A stretch of 64,000 bases of DNA from Ectobius pallidus (lineage: Eukaryota; Arthropoda; Insecta; Blattodea; Ectobiidae), in NCBI GenBank assembly GCA_964059195.1, contig CAXKWD010000009.1:86463432-86527431 (forward strand), in the 5' to 3' direction. How positions within the stretch are numbered: position 1 is the stretch's first letter; every line of letters starts with the position of its first letter. Positions 46,518-58,599 of this stretch are shown here, in pieces. Under the pieces are notes generated by a model. That model ran no database searches, was not told the origin of the DNA, and saw only the letters and a list, made by a program, of their open reading frames with translations. Both the position numbers and the translations under genes were made by a program.

Positions 46518-47289
46518 TCAAGGGATATGGACATCTGTCGTTTTACTGTAAAAACTTAAAATTATAGCATCGATTACATACTTAAATCACTTAAACGTTG
46601 TCGGTTTATTTGAAGAAGCCTGGAGCTGTAGGTTAGAAGGTGAAGTACATGAGTTAAGTACTCAGTGGATCTCAAACACGATCCCGTGCATTGAGCAAAT
46701 ACTAACTAAAAACCTGTAAGAACTCCTCCGCTGAGAACGAAAGCACTCAAGAGTGTGTTCGAGTAAGGTTCAGGGGTCAGGGCCTTTAAGATCGTCTGCC
46801 ACATCCGGATACGGTGTGCGTGCAGTTTTTTCTCTCTTCTTCAAAACTTAATTACTCATGATGCCATTTTGCGAAATGACCGATGCCCCTCCCTGATCCT
46901 GTGTCTGCAAAGGAAGTCTACTGAAATCAGGGCCTGTACCACGCCTTCATCTAGGTCTGAAGTACCATGTAGTGGATCCAAAAGGGCAGTGGATAACAGT
47001 AAAATAAATTATTGTAGGTTTTTGCCATTTCTGAATACGTTTGTGGCTTATGAGATAATTTTGTCGACAGATTCCGAGAATTGCAACAGCGCACTGTCAA
47101 ATAGCTGTTTCTGGTTATAAATTGCGTGTCTCGCTTATAAAAACAGGTTTCCCGTTGAGGTTAGGTACTGTATTTAAATATACAACATTTATTATGGATT
47201 TTAATATACTCAAAACATGATTTATATGAATTATAGCACTCAGTTATTGGTTCTCTGCCCTTTATATTATATTGCAAAACCATGATATA
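46518..47289. other. Intronic, nothing recognised
   Basis: The frame at 46869-47120 has no recognised family. No bounded repeat. Confidence 0.35.
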
Positions 47290-47670
47290 ATAATTATTAT
47301 ACAACCCGAGTACTCCCACCGAAATCTATCAACCTGCTCAGAAAGTCAACAGTAGTCAGGAGCTCATCACAAAATGATAATGGCGTAATCGGCATTAATC
47401 GGTGGATTTACAGATGACTTGAAAAACGTGCCCTATACATCATGCAGTATTATGATAATTTGTCAAAAGAAAGTTTTTATTTATAGACAGTACCTTAACC
47501 AAGAAAAGGACAGAAATCTCAAGAAAAAAAAAGTATCAAAGACTGTGCTGCATAGTAATTTATTACAGTGTATTAATGATCACAATACAACAGTTTAGTT
47601 ATTTAACAACAGCAAAATAAGTTACAATGTGCACAAGGACATAGAGCTGAGTCGACTTTACACTGAACCC
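47290..47670. repeat. Partial copy of the hAT-type element 27369-28061
   Basis: Phrases shared in order with 27640-28035 include TACTCCC(T/A)CCGAAATC, AGTCAGGAGCTCATCACAAA (ATCATGAGCTCATCACAAA in the other copy), CATTAATCGG, AAAACGTGCCCTATGCA(C)T, CAAAAGAAAGTTTTTATTTA and GCACAAGGACATAGAGCTGA. The copy lacks the left terminal repeat and stops at ACTGAACCC, just before the right one, so it is an eroded fragment. Confidence 0.7.
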
Positions 47671-47750
47671 ATATGTAAACAGCCACATCCCACTGAAGGT
47701 AAAATTGTTGTTATATGCTTCCTTAATTCGATCCTGTATGCTATACGCCT

Positions 47751-47981
47751 GTGAAATTTGCGGAACAGCTCAAATACGCTGGGTGGAATACAACATGCTG
47801 TGTGCAGGACGATAATATAATAGGAGCAGATTATATTATCCTTAATGTTCAAGTGTATGAAGACTTGGGAATAATGAAGTTCAGTGATTATGTTCAGCTG
47901 TTTCGAGACAAATTCAAAAATTCATTGTTAACGAGAATTCATCGAACAGGAGTGACAAGTAATCCCATGCTTCACTTTTAG
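47751..47981 (+). other. Unrecognised 76-codon open frame
   Basis: The frame reads KFAEQLKYAGWNTTCCVQDD, then IIGADYIILNVQVYEDLG, and ends TRIHRTGVTSNPMLHF before TAG. Composition is protein-like, with mixed charge and aromatics and no low complexity, but I recognise no family and see no clear splice sites. It begins 80 bp after the hAT-derived repeat. Downstream, a roughly 45-bp unit (CTTTTAGTGATG...CATGAATTA) is duplicated. It could be a remnant of a transposon gene. Confidence 0.25.
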
Positions 47982-48059
47982 TGATGTCCTTGGCAAAAGT
48001 CATGAATTACACTTTTAGTGATGACCTCGTCAAAATTCATGAATTAACAACATTGTTAA

Positions 48060-48500
48060 TAAATTATGTTTCGTTATAAAGTAATAACAAAGTTATTTAA
48101 CTCCACGGTTTTATTGGGATATTGTCAACGTATATCAAGATTTTAAACACTCTGAGTCTTCTGTCAGATGAAAGTTTGAATATCCAACGTAACTAACAAC
48201 GAGATTTTTTGTATGAACAAGACCATTGATCACATTATTCGGAGAAAAAAAAACATATGAAGTATTTAAGATAACATGATGATCGAGAGACTATCATATC
48301 ATTAAGTTACATTTCGGTGGAGCCCTGAGAAGTGGATACACTACAGGATGCTTCAAAACACAATCCTGCAGAATGTAGCTAATTTCGATAACATGCTTTG
48401 TATTTACATTGTCAAAATACTTATGTAATGCTCCTATGTGGAACTACAGCCGTAACTATAAAGCAAGTTGCTGGCAAAACATATCACATACACAAAACGT
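48060..48500. other. Intronic, nothing recognised
   Basis: No gene or repeat end supported. Confidence 0.35.
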
Positions 48501-48504
48501 CGAG

Positions 48505-48565
48505 AATCTTTTAAGAGAAAAATTCCTCTGACACTGAGATTCGAACCTGTACAGAGCTACTATCT
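48505..48565 (-). repeat. Fragment of the inverted-repeat tRNA-like SINE
   Basis: It carries the arm sequence AGAGAAAAATTCCTCTGACA and, on the minus strand, box B (GGTTCGAATCTC) of the family at 34263-34465. The box-A half and the opposite arm are missing. Confidence 0.6.
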
Positions 48566-49866
48566 AACTAACAAAAGAGTAGATTTCACTGAAGTAGCGT
48601 TGTGGCCGCGTTTACGTAGAGCTGTAGCTATGTAATTCAGCCACGTCGCACAAACCAATTTACGTGAAGACCGTGAAGTCACGCCTCCTTCCAAATACGT
48701 CATCCTTCTTCTCTCTTCCCTCCCCGCTTTTATTGATTATTACCGCGTGTCCTAACTGGGAATCCCAATTCTTTTGATGGCATCGGTGAATGAGTGTTTG
48801 GGCTGTGTTACAATTTATATTGTTGACAATTCTAAGTGCGCCTCATATTGTTCAAAATGTCCCCTGTGCTAAGTAAATTAGAGTTGAAAACTCTTCATAA
48901 TCAAGTTAGGGAAATTGTGTAAAGAAACCTCGCCCGTAGGATGTTTGTAAGTGACTGAAATCGATCGACAAACTCCGTAACCTTTCGCTGCATAGCTCCG
49001 CCTCATAGCTATCAGACGCACACCGCGGCAGAATTATTTGGCTTCGCCTCTAGAACACAGCGGAGTAGTGTCTGTAGCGCATGGTAGCGAAAACAGTCAG
49101 AGATTGTATTATTTAACAACCCATATAAACACTATGTTGCTACCATGCGTTATTCAGGAATTAGCTGCGTCTTTGAAGACACTTCAGTTAAGAAAAGAAA
49201 ATTATGAATTCCGAGTCAGTTACTGTTACAGAGCCATTCATATTCTGCATCTCATGGCAATCCCGTTGTAAGCGAGTCAGAAAGCAGTATTTAAGTTGTC
49301 AAGCATAGCTAAACTTCTCATAAATCACAATATCTGCTTTCAACACTAGTAATCTGAGTGAGTAGATTGCTTTGGTGAAGAGTGTAGGCCTATCTTGAAT
49401 ACCTGCATCTCGGCTGAAGCCATCATCAATTAATTCCAAAGCTCCCCATGTCTAATGAATTATTTATTGGTACGGTTGGTACAAGCCCTTAGATTCCTAA
49501 AATTACTGAAGATTGAACTATCCGGAGAATTAACAGAATTTTGTGGCGAAGATACCGAAATCCCGTAGATGAAACATTCTTAATTTAGCCCATTAAATGT
49601 TGGTGAACTTCATTGTTCAGTTTAGGGTGTCATTAAAGAGGTGAATCAAAACCATCTTCTCACATAGCTCTATTGCGGTAACTTTTGAAAAGTAGGCCTA
49701 AGTAGATCAAATACGCTTTAGAAACAAGAAATGATTTCAATAAAATTAATTTTCAGATGTCTTTATATCTTACTTTCTATCATCAATAATTTTGTATACA
49801 ACGACGATGGCCTAAAGGGTAGACCAGCAACTTTTTGGTGCCTCCAATGGCAGAAATATTGAGAAC

Positions 49867-49911
<45 letters not shown>

Positions 49912-49929
49912 CTGTAATCTTATCAGAAT
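48566..49929. other. Intronic, possible decayed transposon remnant
   Basis: Near 48858 a frame opens MSPVLSKLELKTLHNQVREI and stops at once. The phrase resembles the N-terminus of a multicopy insect transposon-encoded protein, but too little remains to assign it. The frame 49038-49271 is not recognised. An AAAT/AAT tract lies at 49868-49909. Confidence 0.3.
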
Positions 49930-50420
49930 CTCTGCACGCAACAGTGTATAAACACCTTCTCAGATAGAAGAATAAGCAAAACGGAGAAGAGAATTTTAAG
50001 GAAAATTATGGGATCAATTTGGGAGAATAACATATAGCCTACAAACTGAGACCAGAAAATGAGTTATACTAACAAACAGAAAAAATAGACCATACTTTCA
50101 GGAAAAGAATATTAAGATTCTATGGTCACATTTTCAGAATGGAAAGAGACAGACTTACCAAACAAATTTTTGATCACTATGTAAGAAAAAAAGAAAGAAA
50201 AAAAAAGTTTAGGAAAGCAATATTTGGTGTCGAATTTCCAGAGAAACTCAAGAAGAAAACGGGAAGTAAATGGACGGAAGAACGGAAACAGCAACATCGC
50301 GAAAGAATGAAGAAGTTTTGGGAAGACAAGAAGAAGACAACTGTTTCACGTAGCCCTAAGCTGGCCTAATCTTAAGGAAAAAATAAAAATAGTAATAATA
50401 ATAATAATAATAATAGATTT
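49930..50420 (+). mobile_element. LINE fragment with reverse-transcriptase C-terminus
   Basis: Plus-strand translation gives RILRKIMGSIWE, stops, then RILRFYGHIFRMERDRLTKQ and IFDHYVRKKER. The last part is an open frame (50139-50369) that is very lysine-rich and ends TGSKWTEERKQQHRERMKKF and WEDKKKTTVSRSPKLA. 'FYGH(I/L).RM...RLTK.IF' and 'W.EE(R/Q)K..' are typical of the end of a class of insect LINE ORF2 proteins. An AAAATAAAAATAG(TAA)n tail follows at 50393-50415. The upstream part has stops, so it is truncated and dead. Confidence 0.7.
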
Positions 50421-50429
50421 CGTGAACTG

Positions 50430-50690
50430 GGGAAAAAACTAACCCTTAAAGCCATGAGACTAGAATTCTGAAGCAAATTATAAAACCGTGCTGGTTGCAA
50501 AGGAAACAGTTTACACAATGATTGGGCTCATGGTTTATTCCTTGTTCCCTTATTCAGCAAATTTTACATGCTTTGAACTTTTCTTTAGAGTTATTTTCCA
50601 TTACGGCAAACTATTGTATTTTATACGATAAATCAGGCACTGAAGGGTAAATATACATTCAAATTAATTTTAAACCCCTTACAATATTGG
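50430..50690. repeat. Dispersed repeat, copy 2
   Basis: Matches 13180-13440 in order: CCGTGCTGG, TGCAAAGGAAACAGT, GGGCTCATGGTTTATTCC, AAATTTTACATG, TATTGTATT. The class is unknown and it is non-coding. It lies directly after the LINE tail. Confidence 0.55.
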
Positions 50691-51328
50691 GAACAGACTT
50701 CAAAGTACAGCCACGTTTTAAACAACACTGATATGGGACATAAAAGTTTTGAAGTAGGAAGTACTGTAGTAAAAATTATGTTTATCTGCCCGTTTAACTG
50801 ACTGAAAAATGAAGATATGTTTAACTGTCCGTTTAACTGAATGACAAAATGAAGACATTAAATGCTGGTTTTAAGTCGGAAACATAGTTAGTGAGACAAC
50901 AGAGAACAGTTAAGAATAACTACAACCCATAATCAGAAGGTCAACAACTAGATCACAAGAAAGGCACTTAGCGAGACCAATTCGGTGAAGCAATCTGGAA
51001 CAGCCGAAAAAGGAGAATGAGGGAATCTAAATTGACTGAAGGAATTATAAGACCTGTCTTTTAAATTTAAACGAAAATACAGTTGTGCTAGAAATTAAAG
51101 CAATAACTCCAAACCGAATAATGGTCTAGCAATAGAAACCCGTTTAGACCTGAACTTCGAAACATTGTTAAACTATAAACCACGTTTCTATTTCTACATA
51201 AAGTTTAACGGTACTTATAACGTTGACAGGACGAAGCCTATTGATTTTGGATCAGTGGTTGACCGGTACCGGAATAACGTCCAATTAGGGGCCCAATTTC
51301 TGAAAATATTACATCGTTAATTAATCAA

Positions 51329-51667
51329 ATGCAATTCAGTTCTCACGACAACAATATAGAGCTTTGTTTACAGTGTTCATATAGAGCTTTGGTAGTTGGA
51401 AATAATACTGAATGTTTTAAAGGATTGCACTTGAAACTGAGAATACTGACATCGGAATTCACCGGTTTATCTACCAGAAATGGGCCTGTCTGGAAAGTGC
51501 TTAGTGAGTATAGAGACTCTAGTGCAGTGAGAAAAGTTCTAAAACCATGCCGTGTTTTAGATTACTTTGACGACTTTCGAAATGAAGCATACAAGTTAGT
51601 GACGGAGGAAAATAAAATGTGGGATTTTGATTGTGTTTGTAGTTACCAGATTAATAATCAATTTTGA
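51329..51667 (+). other. Unrecognised 112-codon open frame
   Basis: The frame contains CFKGLHLKLRILTSEFTGLS, PVWKVLSEYRDSSAVRKVLK and DYFDDFRNEAYKLVTEENKM, and ends SYQINNQF before TGA. Balanced composition and length make it less likely to be chance in such AT-rich DNA. It lies 60 bp before a LINE C-terminal region on the same strand, so it may be LINE-transduced or a remnant of another element. I recognise no domain. It is antisense within the host intron. Confidence 0.3.
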
Positions 51668-51699
51668 TTCTAATACAGAAGAAAATTATAAAAATTTGT

Positions 51700-52240
51700 T
51701 TAAAAAAGCCTAGAATATCCAACAGAATTGATATTTCCTGAATTTAATGTGATGACTGTAGAACAAATTTATAAGCTCACACTTTTAAAATACTTTCAAA
51801 AATACCGCAACGTACATGTATCGGATCCTCATAACTACAATACTAGAAGAAATAAAACATTGCCTTTAATAGAACCAAAATACTTCACCTCTTCTGGCTC
51901 TAAACATAGCATTTATTATGGTCCAAGACTCTATAACTCTATAATTAGGTCACATCCAGAAATAGTACATATGAACATAAGGGCATACGTAATTGATAAT
52001 TTGCTCTTATTGGAAATCGGCGTATATCAGAGTTTAAGGGATGCTTGTTGATCCTGATACATCGAAAGAGCAAAAGCTCATCCTCGAAGGCAGTTCCAAT
52101 ATTACATTTCAACTTGTTTTACAAACTAAATAAATTATAGGTATTTATAGGTAATTTTAACCAAGAAGATATCAAGAAAGGTCCCTATAAGGGAGAGGTA
52201 AAACTACGAAAGAGAAAAATGAAGAAAAAAAGATACCAAG
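51700..52240 (+). mobile_element. LINE fragment, C-terminal region and 3' tail
   Basis: The frame around 51728-52051 reads EYPTELIFPEFNVMTVEQIY, KLTLLKYFQKYRN, HNYNTRRNK, GSKHSIYYGPRLYNSII. 'F(N/K)VMT..Q(I/L)Y...LLK...K.RN' with 'YNTR' and 'S.YYGP.LYN' is the pattern at the end of CR1/Jockey-type LINE proteins. The 3' region (52185-52240) ends GGGAGAGGTAAAACTACG with an A-rich tail, like that of the SINE at 45590-46035. The 5' part is lost. Confidence 0.6.
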
Positions 52241-52986
52241 AATACTTTTCACCTGTGATAGGGCTAAGAAATAGACAAAGAAATTATATACTACAATTAA
52301 AAGATATAATAGCATAACAAGGAGAGAAAGGGCAAAAGGTGAAAGCAATGTTATGTTTACAGTAGGCCTAGTACAAATAACAATAATAATAATAATAATA
52401 CAGAAAAATAATGATAATTCTCAGAATAATAGGAACAGGAAGACAAAATAGACTTACAAATCTAATTTTGATCGGATAAAAAAGGCATATTTAAACAAAT
52501 ACATTTCTATCTTAAAGCTCCTAACTTCTCTTTTTATTAACGTTTTGATTTATTCATAAGAGTAGCATTGAAAGTAACCACTTAAATTCGCTGCAACTTT
52601 GAAGTACTATTATTTATTGTAAGATGCAGAGCATGTTAATACTACATATAAATTATCTTCCGAAGCATAGCTAATTCCAATTTTAATGCATGAAGCTTTC
52701 AATTTTATATCCTCCCATAAACAACATATAATGGACAATTGCACATTCCGTAGTGGAAGGTTACAAAATGCTTGATGGGCGTGAAAAATCGAGAAATTAT
52801 GAAGTACTTCCTTGTTTGAGCAGTATCAATTGTCACTGAGCTTGAGATGAAATCACAGCTATTGCAGCTCTTGGCTTCGACGTGAAGAATAGGGCCCCGC
52901 CTACTTTTGCCTATACTCAACGTCCTGTTCTAGGCCAAGTGGTTCAAGACCCAACCTCAAGTTAATAAAATGTCATGCAACTGTTC

Positions 52987-53018
<32 letters not shown>

Positions 53019-54394
53019 TTTTATTCATCCGTTATATCATATGCATGTACAGTGTATAAATGATGTTGGACACGTCGGATCTTACATTATTAGCTAACCT
53101 ATAAAATAAATAAATAAATAAATAAAAAGAAACATTGGCTGCATACAAAAAGTAAATGATATTGACCTTATAGCAGAATTAATTAGAGAGCAAGGGGGAA
53201 TAGACAATGTTTATATTGATGATCGTAGGCTTATATTTATCTACTGAATAAAAGGCATGTTGTAGTAGTGAGGATTTGACTTCAAGTTTAAATTTAGTAG
53301 TCGATTTCTGTTCTTTAATTTGGTATGATAGAAAATTTTGGTTCCTATATTTAGTACATTTAGTATATATATATATATATATATATATATTACCCAGTGT
53401 ATGAAATCAGTAGCTTATAATGTATACTATCTTTCGGAGAATTTATCATAGGTAATCCTACGAGAGATTACGAGTTTATCGATAAATTTGCTCGATCTTC
53501 GTTCTCGCAAATATATCGGAACTCGTAATCTCGATGAGGAATTATTAATACAATTCCACGAATAAAATGTAACGGATTTTCTAAATAATTATTATTTTCT
53601 TACTTTGTTGTCAATATTCTGTCATCCTTAAGATCAGGGCATACTAGATGAATGAACAGTCCACGAATCGATTCGATGAATCGATCAGAGTTCATAATGC
53701 TACCAACAGTGCGAATCACAAGATTGAGGGGGTTGTTGTAGTTGCTTACATCAAAACGCTATAAAAGCACACGAATCGAAATTGTGTTTTTAAACAATGG
53801 ATATTTATATTATTTCACTTCCCAATGAAGTTATGTTCTATAAAATACGTGTTTCGTGCTGCTTAATGGCAGCGTGTTACGTATTAATCACCGCACGTTG
53901 ATGCCTTACGTGTCCAGTAACGAGCTGACGATTTTGTCAGATAAAATCGAACTCTCATATTAATAGCAAGCATTTTATAAGATAAACGATCGTGATTGCT
54001 CTTTACCCAAGGAATTACTAAACGCTATGGTCAATATCAAATAATGGAATAGTCGGGGAAAATCTTAAAATAAAAGTTTAACTGTTAGTACAGCATATTG
54101 TAATACATAATGTACTTACATTACATCATGCATATTACATATAATCCTGTAGGAGGATGAATATTGGGTTCATATATTATATCTGTGCGGATGTAATATA
54201 CACAAAAAGAAAGGAAGGAAGAGATAGACAGATAGGGATGGAGGGAGGGAAAGATGATAGGAGAATTAGAATGCCCGTTGCCATAGAACTGAAGAACCTG
54301 GACATCAGTCAAGTAATAGATAATCGATACTAATACCAAACTCTGAAATAGGCTATATTGTTCCAGTAATGTAAGTATGTTTTCTTGAAACTAC
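52241..54394. other. Intronic, simple repeats and non-coding
   Basis: No supported gene. An AAT tract at 52983-53019 followed by TTTTTATTCATCC looks like a minus-strand LINE tail. (AAAT)n lies near 53104-53126 and (TA)n at 53364-53391. A 15-bp inverted repeat (GAGATTACGAGTT and AACTCGTAATCTC) spans 53464-53535. Frames in this stretch are not recognised. Confidence 0.4.
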
Positions 54395-54399
54395 AGAAT

Positions 54400-54541
54400 T
54401 TTGTTTCTATTGGGATTCGAACCCGTGACCTTCGGCTTTCCATGCCGATGCTCTCCCAACTGAGCTAGTCAGAGTTCGATTCACGGTCCCAGATGGAATC
54501 CCCATCCTATGATTGATTACCCTAAAGGTCGATCTCAAAAA
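54400..54541 (-). repeat. tRNA-like SINE head, best preserved tRNA arms
   Basis: On the minus strand this has a perfect box A (TAGCTCAGTTGG), a five-pair anticodon stem (TCGGC-ATGGAAA-GCCGA) and box B (GGGTTCGAATCCC). No acceptor stem can be paired, so it is tRNA-derived rather than a tRNA gene. The following CCAGATGGAATCCCCATCCT and GATTACCCTAA match the copy at 19346-19560. A MITE (54542-54792) interrupts what follows. A matching arm (GAGAGGAATTTTTCTCCTAA) appears at 54961-54980. Confidence 0.7.
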
Positions 54542-54792
54542 GTGGCTTGGTTCTAAAAGGGCCAATGTCAATTTCTTGCAAAAATGATATTTGTGAATTA
54601 TTGAGCTCGGCTAGTCTTTATCTTTCATATACTAAAAGTGCCGATGTCTGTTGCTATTAATAGACATAATACGGAAACCTTAGAGGCCAATGTCGAAAGT
54701 TCTCAGCAAAAATTTTTATTTCTATAAAGGCTTCAAATTCAGTTATCTCAAAAGCAAGTTTTATGACATTGGCCCTTTTAGAACCAAGCCAC
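54542..54792. mobile_element. 251-bp MITE inserted in SINE sequence
   Basis: A terminal inverted repeat of about 29 bp starts GTGGCTTGGTTCTAAAAGGG and continues with CCAATGTCA; the right copy is exact. Two weaker repeats (AGTGCCGATGTC and AGAGGCCAATGTC) lie inside. No target duplication is clear and there is no coding content. Confidence 0.75.
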
Positions 54793-55126
54793 AGCTCGTC
54801 ATCATAGTATTGTGAGGCACACTAATATCGTGATTTTGTAACCAGGTTTCTACTTTTACTGTACGTTAACAACTAAGATGTATATATGCATTCATGAAAC
54901 CACACAACGTTGTGTGTGTGTGTGTGTGTTTTCTTTCACATTACATGAGAATCCCGATGTGAGAGGAATTTTTCTCCTAAAATGTTCTGTTACAGTAAGT
55001 TAGTAGAATGTACTCGTATTATCATTGTCAGATTTATTAAATTTAAGTTTTGTTTGAACTTATTCCTTCAAACCAAAATAATGGACTAGAACGGATCATA
55101 TTTTTAAATACTTAACCCAAAGGTAA
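54793..55126. other. Intronic, SINE arm and TG tract
   Basis: A (TG)n tract lies at about 54911-54929, followed by CATTACATGAGAATCCCGAT and the SINE arm GAGGAATTTTTCTCCTAA, probably the displaced end of the SINE at 54400-54541. Confidence 0.45.
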
Positions 55127-56687
55127 CACTGCCCAACAATGAAAATGTTTCGGGCTCAAAAATAGCTGATTCTTATGTATTTCCACCTGCTGAATTGAGA
55201 AATCGGCATAGAAATTACCGATTAGCTCTTATTTTGGAGATACAGTGACTTTTGTATTCTCTATAGTCAACATTTTCAGTTTCGGGAAAATTTGTTTTTG
55301 GATGTTGGCACACTTGTCAACTGTACAGTAGTCTAGCTGTGGGTAGATTATAAATGTAAACACTATTGTTTTGACAGTGAATTTCGTATTATCTGTTGTA
55401 ATTAGTGCAGAATTTTTGTTTTGGAGGGTTTTGAAAAGCAAAATTTGTTACATTAACATGCCACGGAAATGTGTAAATTTAGTGAAGAATTTATGTTACA
55501 TTTGTGGTGAAATAACATTTTCGTCACAGAAACGCAAAGTGACGCCTCTTGTGAAGACTGCCTACCAACATTATTTTGGTATGAAGGTACCCAATCTTCC
55601 ATCTGCTATTCAACCTATTGCACATTCAGACAGTTTACCAGTTCCTACTCCACCCCAAAATTATGAGTTGGAAGTAGAAAATGAAGGCAGTGTGGAAGAA
55701 GAAGAACTCAACAAGCCTTCAACATCCCATGACCCTGATTTTGAAGTGAAAGATGATCAACCGCACAGATTGAGCCAATCGGAGTTGAGTGATCTCATTC
55801 GAGCCTCTTTTGGATCCAAAAGATGTTTTTCTTCCACCTCTACATATCGAGCAGGGTTTGATAAAGAATTTTGTCAAAGGCATGAACCAAGAAGGCCAGG
55901 CTTTTAAACATTTGAGAGAGAAATGTTCTGGGCTAAGTGATTTAAAAGTCAAGGAAGGCATCTCTGTTGGGCCACAAACACGTCAACTTGTAAAGGATCC
56001 TGCGTTCGACCTACTTTTGGAAGGGGATCAAAAGGCAGCTTGGGAAGCTCTCAAGGGATTTTTAGGGAATAAAAGAGATGATAACTACACTCAGTTGGTG
56101 ACAGTACTTCTACAAAAATACCATCAACTCAGATGCAACATGTCCCTAAAAATTAATTTTCTCCACTCCGTTCTCAATTTTTCCCACCTAGTTGTGGAGC
56201 TGTCAGTGACGAGCATGGAGAAAGGTTCCATGAGGATATTTCTGTGATGGAACGGAGATATCAGGGCCTCTAGAATGAAGCAATGCTTGTGGATTACTGC
56301 TGGTTTGTGTGCAGGGATGCTCCAGAACTCAATTACAAGAGAAAAGCCAAAAGACAGAGATCTCATGAAGCCACCTATTGATTATCTGTAGATCCAACGG
56401 CATGGTAGGTTTTCTTTAATCAATTTAGGATGTTAACTGTCATTAATAAAAGATTGGTCACACTTTTAATGTTGTTAGCACATTAAGTAATTAATATTTA
56501 TAAATGTTAAATTTACTGTTTTCTCTTAATCCTTTAAAATTAAAAACTTTCACCTATTGTTTATCTCAGAAACTAGAGCTAATACAATTTTTTCTTTGTC
56601 ATATTCGTTTTTCTCAACCCAAAATTAGTAAGAATTGACTCATGAGGTGACGGAAACATTTAAAAAATGTTTTTTTGTTGGGCAGTG
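55127..56687 (+). mobile_element. CACTG-terminus DNA transposon, internally deleted
   Basis: A 1561-bp element has identical 13-bp ends CACTGCCCAACAA (55127, and reversed from 56687), more weakly matched AAATGTTTC(C)GG sequence just inside, and TAA on both sides (55124-55126, 56688-56690). It is related to 42128-44434 by the CACTGNNCAACA end and by a shared encoded protein family. Several hundred bases of the coding core are missing, so it depends on a full-length relative. Confidence 0.88.
55459..56381 (+). pseudogene. Deleted transposase-like gene of the second CACTG transposon
   Basis: It begins MPRKCVNLVKNLCYICGE, followed by QKRKVTPLVKTAYQHYFGMK. An in-frame deletion relative to the first copy removes the second cysteine pair and joins directly to PNLPSAIQPIAHSDSLPVP. 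A second deletion near 55800 removes the presumed catalytic core, so LSDLIR meets LLDPKDVFLPPLHIEQGLIK in another frame. KEGISVGPQTRQLVKDPAFD and NMSLKINFLHSVLNF follow. A one-base loss in a T run (56178-56182) changes frame before SDEHGERFHEDI, and a stop replaces the expected W after ERRYQG. It ends RSHEATY. The gene cannot encode a working enzyme. Sequence differences show a different subfamily from the first copy. Confidence 0.88.
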
Positions 56688-56970
56688 TAATTAGTAGCAT
56701 TGCAGCGTTTAGACCTACATATTACTTACAGTAAAGAGTACAATTTCATGCATGGCAAGATTATTGTTACGTGGCAGCAACTAGGGCTAGATGTGACCTA
56801 AATTTTGAAAACTTTAAACATGAAAATAGAAACGCGGAATTTTAGCTTTTTCGGCATTCTTTGAAATTTTTAACTCTTAAATGATGTAGGCCTATGATAT
56901 ATTTTTTCCTTGTTTATTAATGAAGTGTCTTATGAATTTGTAACAATTTTATATGCTTATCTTTATATTA

Positions 56971-57969
<999 letters not shown>

Positions 57970-58470
57970 TTATCCAAAATTTTAAAATCCAAAAATTAAA
58001 AATCCGTCTGGTTGTATTCTCTTGGGTCTTTTAACATTATGGGCAAATAGACAGAAATGGAGAATGAAAATTAAATGCAAGGTGTAATCTTGGATTACCG
58101 GAAAATGTAAATGGAAGTACATTGTAAAACCGGATAATAAATAATATAAATTAAAAATTTAAAAATTCAAAATTAAAAAAAATCTAAAAATCCAAAATTT
58201 AAAAAAATAAAAAATCCAAATATCCAAAATTTAAACAATTAAAAATTTAAAAATCCAAAAATCCAAAATAAAAAAAAATAAAAAATTGAAAATTAAAAAA
58301 ATCCAAAATTCAAAATTTAAAAATAAAAAAATCCAAAATTTAAAAATCAAAAATTCCAAAATTAAAAAAATAAAAGATCAAAAATTAAAAAATCCAAAAA
58401 CCCAATATTAAAAAGTCCAACAATCCAAAAGTGAAAAAATCCAATAATCCAAAATTGAACAAATCCAAAA
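57970..58470. repeat. Degenerate AAAATCCAAAATT minisatellite
   Basis: About 500 bp of strongly strand-asymmetric sequence is built from irregular repeats of AAAATCCAAAAATTAAA, almost devoid of G. Units vary from about 12 to 20 bp. It precedes a LINE fragment on the same strand and may be its expanded 5' flank or an independent satellite-like tract. Confidence 0.75.
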
Positions 58471-58599
58471 GTTAAAACAAGTTTCACTTCTGTCGCGTGG
58501 CTTTCCACGCACACTTTTTTTATTTAGTCTAATTATTACAACAAACTGAAACGTCTGGTAATAAAAAACTAAGGAGATATGGAAAGCATTGTATGGAAA

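Noticed and set aside
54400..54480. Possible true tRNA gene on the minus strand
   Set aside because: The D arm, anticodon arm and T loop are recognisable but the acceptor stem does not pair and the flanks match the SINE family.
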